Source: JABWCQ01 sp964587105
GTDB lineage: Bacteria; Electryoneota; RPQS01
Length of the DNA: 64,000 nt
NCBI GenBank assembly: GCA_964587105.1
Contig: CAZPKG010000013.1
Coordinates: 37,229-101,228 of the forward strand
Direction: 5' to 3'
The position numbers and the translations under genes are program-made. The notes beneath the pieces were generated by a model. The model saw only the letters and a program-made list of their open reading frames with translations, had not been told where the DNA came from and ran no database searches. Below are positions 62,171-64,000 of the stretch, one piece after another (the stretch's first letter is position 1; every line of letters begins with the position of its first letter).

Positions 62171-64000
62171 ATGCAACTTATCTCACTTCAGATATCCGGT
62201 TTCAAATCGTTTGCAAACGAGACGAAAATTCAGTTTGCTCCCGGTGTAACCGGAGTAGTAGGCCCGAACGGCTGCGGCAAATCAAATGTCGTGGACTCAC
62301 TGCGCTGGGTGCTCGGTGAACAGCGCTCTTCGGTTCTGCGCGGCGAGCGCATGGAGAACGTCATCTTCAACGGCACGGTGAAGCGCAAACCGCTGAACCT
62401 TGCCGAAGTGCGCGTGAAGTTCGACAATTCCTCCGGCCGGATTAATCTACCCTACGGCGAGATTGAGATCGCACGCAAATTGCACCGCGACGGAACTAGT
62501 GAGTACCTGATCAATAACAACTCCTGCCGCTTACGCGATATTACCGACATGCTGCAGGACAGCGGTTTAGGCCCGAACGCATATACAATTCTCGAACTAA
62601 AAATGATCGAGGACATTTTGCGTGAAGATGGGGAAGGTCGCCGTCAACTTTTTGAAGAAGCGTCAGGAATTGCCAAGTACAAGATGCGCCGGCGTCAAGC
62701 TTTGGCAAAGCTCGCACAAACTGAAGAAGACCTGCTTCGACTGGCAGATATTATTTCAGAAGTAGAACGCCAAGTTGCATCGCTTAAGCGTCAAGTAAGC
62801 CGCGCCAAGCGCTATCAGGAACTGTCTGCCGAATTGAAGCGCGCTGAGGTCGCGTTTACCGTTCTTGAGTTTGATCGTTTGCAACGCGAACTTGATCCGA
62901 TGCGTCATGCGCTGGCCGACGCCTCCGGCCACGCCGAAGGTAGCAACAGTCATTTGCGTCAGTTTGAAGCAAAAGTGGAGCAGATGCGCTCCGAGCAACT
63001 CGAGAGCGATCAAGCGCTCGCGCGGCAGCGTCAGGACTTACAGGAGACTGTAGCCGCAATTTCAGCGCTTGAAGCTGACAAGGCCGGCAGTGAAGCGCGT
63101 CTTGCCGCCGCACGTGAGGGCTTGGAGCGCGCCCAACGCCAGGTTATTTTGTCCCGAGATCGATTGAGTACCCTTGAAGCACGCAAAGAGGGGTTAACAA
63201 AAGACCGCAGCGACGCTCAACAGGAGCTTGAAGTTGCTCAAACGGCGCTGAAGGAAGCGGAAGCAAGATTTCAATCGTGTCAGGCGCAACTTAAGCAGCT
63301 TGAGTCATCCTACAAAGAAACAGATTCAAAACTTGCGGCGCTAAATAAGACTCAATCAAATTTGGAAAGTGAGCGCGCGAAACTTCTGGAGGGCATCGCC
63401 AGACAAAAAGGCCGCCGCGAATCCGCCCACCAGACTCGCGAACAAGTTGCGACAGAGCGGACTGAGCTTGAACAGCGAACTGCCGCTGTTAAGGCAGGTC
63501 TTGATTTGGCCGAGCAACAGGAGGCCGACGCCCGAAAGGCGCACGACCAGCATGCAGCTTTGGGCGACAAATTGACTCATAGTCGTGAATCGCTGACACA
63601 GCGAATTGAAGAGTCCGAACGATTGATTCACGCAACAGGTTCCCACATCAGCTTGCTGCAAACTTTGGAACAGCGCGGGCCGCGCGGTACCGCTCAGATT
63701 AAGCTGATTCGCGAACGAATCGCCGCACACAAACTGATCGCCGATGTAACTATCGTCGATGAAAAATTCAATCGAGCGATCCACGCCGCACTGGGGAATT
63801 CAGCTTATCACATGATGATTGAGTCTGAACAAGAATTGCGCAGTGCCATAAAAACTTTGCATGATTCCGAGGCAGGCAAAGTCGGATTCAAGCTCCCCTT
63901 CGCGACAAGCGAGTCCGCCGCACCGACAGTTCCATCAAATAGTCTGGGCTGGGCAACGCAATTCGTGGACGCCGGAGCGGATGCGGATAATCTGCGCCCC
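62171..64000 (+). CDS. smc: Chromosome segregation ATPase SMC, 3' end outside window
   Basis: The first 610 residues are visible. The N-terminal head has 'LQISGFKSFANET', Walker A 'GPNGCGKSN' (about 31-39), 'LGEQRSSVLRGERMENVIF' (in part) and 'FEEASGIAKYK'. A coiled coil of about 340 residues follows (about 160-500), then the start of the hinge ('HAALGNSAYHMMI'). The second coil and the C-terminal head lie beyond the window. SMC with ScpA and ScpB (25.8-27.3 kb) compacts and segregates chromosomes. Confidence 0.96.
   Translation, partial: MQLISLQISGFKSFANETKIQFAPGVTGVVGPNGCGKSNVVDSLRWVLGEQRSSVLRGERMENVIFNGTVKRKPLNLAEVRVKFDNSSGRINLPYGEIEIARKLHRDGTSEYLINNNSCRLRDITDMLQDSGLGPNAYTILELKMIEDILREDGEGRRQLFEEASGIAKYKMRRRQALAKLAQTEEDLLRLADIISEVERQVASLKRQVSRAKRYQELSAELKRAEVAFTVLEFDRLQRELDPMRHALADASGHAEGSNSHLRQFEAKVEQMRSEQLESDQALARQRQDLQETVAAISALEADKAGSEARLAAAREGLERAQRQVILSRDRLSTLEARKEGLTKDRSDAQQELEVAQTALKEAEARFQSCQAQLKQLESSYKETDSKLAALNKTQSNLESERAKLLEGIARQKGRRESAHQTREQVATERTELEQRTAAVKAGLDLAEQQEADARKAHDQHAALGDKLTHSRESLTQRIEESERLIHATGSHISLLQTLEQRGPRGTAQIKLIRERIAAHKLIADVTIVDEKFNRAIHAALGNSAYHMMIESEQELRSAIKTLHDSEAGKVGFKLPFATSESAAPTVPSNSLGWATQFVDAGADADNLRP

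Overview
The window reads as a dense, almost entirely plus-strand stretch of a Gram-negative bacterial chromosome with about half G+C by eye. Nearly all genes abut or overlap by 1-8 bp in long co-directional runs; the only convincing minus-strand gene is rpsT (S20). Outer-membrane traits are clear: separate ADP-heptose genes (rfaE1, rfaE2), lipoproteins, two TonB-dependent receptors, HtrA and MltG. Two secreted proteins end in domains typical of the Bacteroidetes/Chlorobi/Fibrobacteres (FCB) superphylum and nearby candidate phyla: an 'AYPNPFNG' sorting-type tail and a 'TPNGDG' FlgD-like tail. I infer an uncultivated FCB-related lineage, but I cannot name the phylum. No IS element, phage, integrase or CRISPR array was seen.

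Layout. 1-9.2 kb: envelope and housekeeping genes (TPR protein cut by the window edge, lipoprotein, glycosyltransferase, histidine kinase, mltG, uvrD/pcrA-type helicase, nadC, galT). 9.3-18.9 kb: translation block: rplM-rpsI behind a clear sigma70-type promoter, rpsB-tsf-pyrH-frr, rfaE1-tRNA-Val(CAC)-rfaE2, ffh-rpsP-khpA-rimM-trmD-rplS. 18.9-24.75 kb: a cobalamin riboswitch controlling a four-gene, translationally coupled operon (ECF S component, TonB-receptor-like barrel, BtuB-like receptor, secreted beta-propeller), closed by a long terminator that touches trpS. 24.75-34.8 kb: trpS-scpA-scpB-large Rossmann protein-cmk-plsC-rpsA-mtaB-M20 peptidase, then a textbook terminator. 34.8-48.4 kb: guaB converging on rpsT; then sirtuin, TPR lipoprotein, cdsA, ubiE/menG, comEC, rnhB, yraN, a lamin-tail-domain protein and an ABC-F ATPase. 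48.4-64 kb: arcC behind a strong promoter, sucC-sucD-ndk, an ECF T component, truA, htrA, then purB-purC-psd-pssA-purS-purQ-tatA-gatA-gatB and the start of smc.

How the genes work together. The riboswitch operon looks like a complete B12 capture and outer-membrane import module: a surface propeller analogous to BtuG, BtuB, a second barrel, and an inner-membrane S component. The matching T component lies about 32 kb away, and no ECF ATPase gene is in the window. SMC, ScpA and ScpB are all present, at two loci. arcC, sucCD and ndk together can make and interconvert nucleoside triphosphates by substrate-level phosphorylation. The best candidates for something new are the B12 operon with its propeller, the tRNA-Val gene whose terminal A is the first base of the next start codon, and the trpS leader in which a terminator arm is repeated over the start codon.
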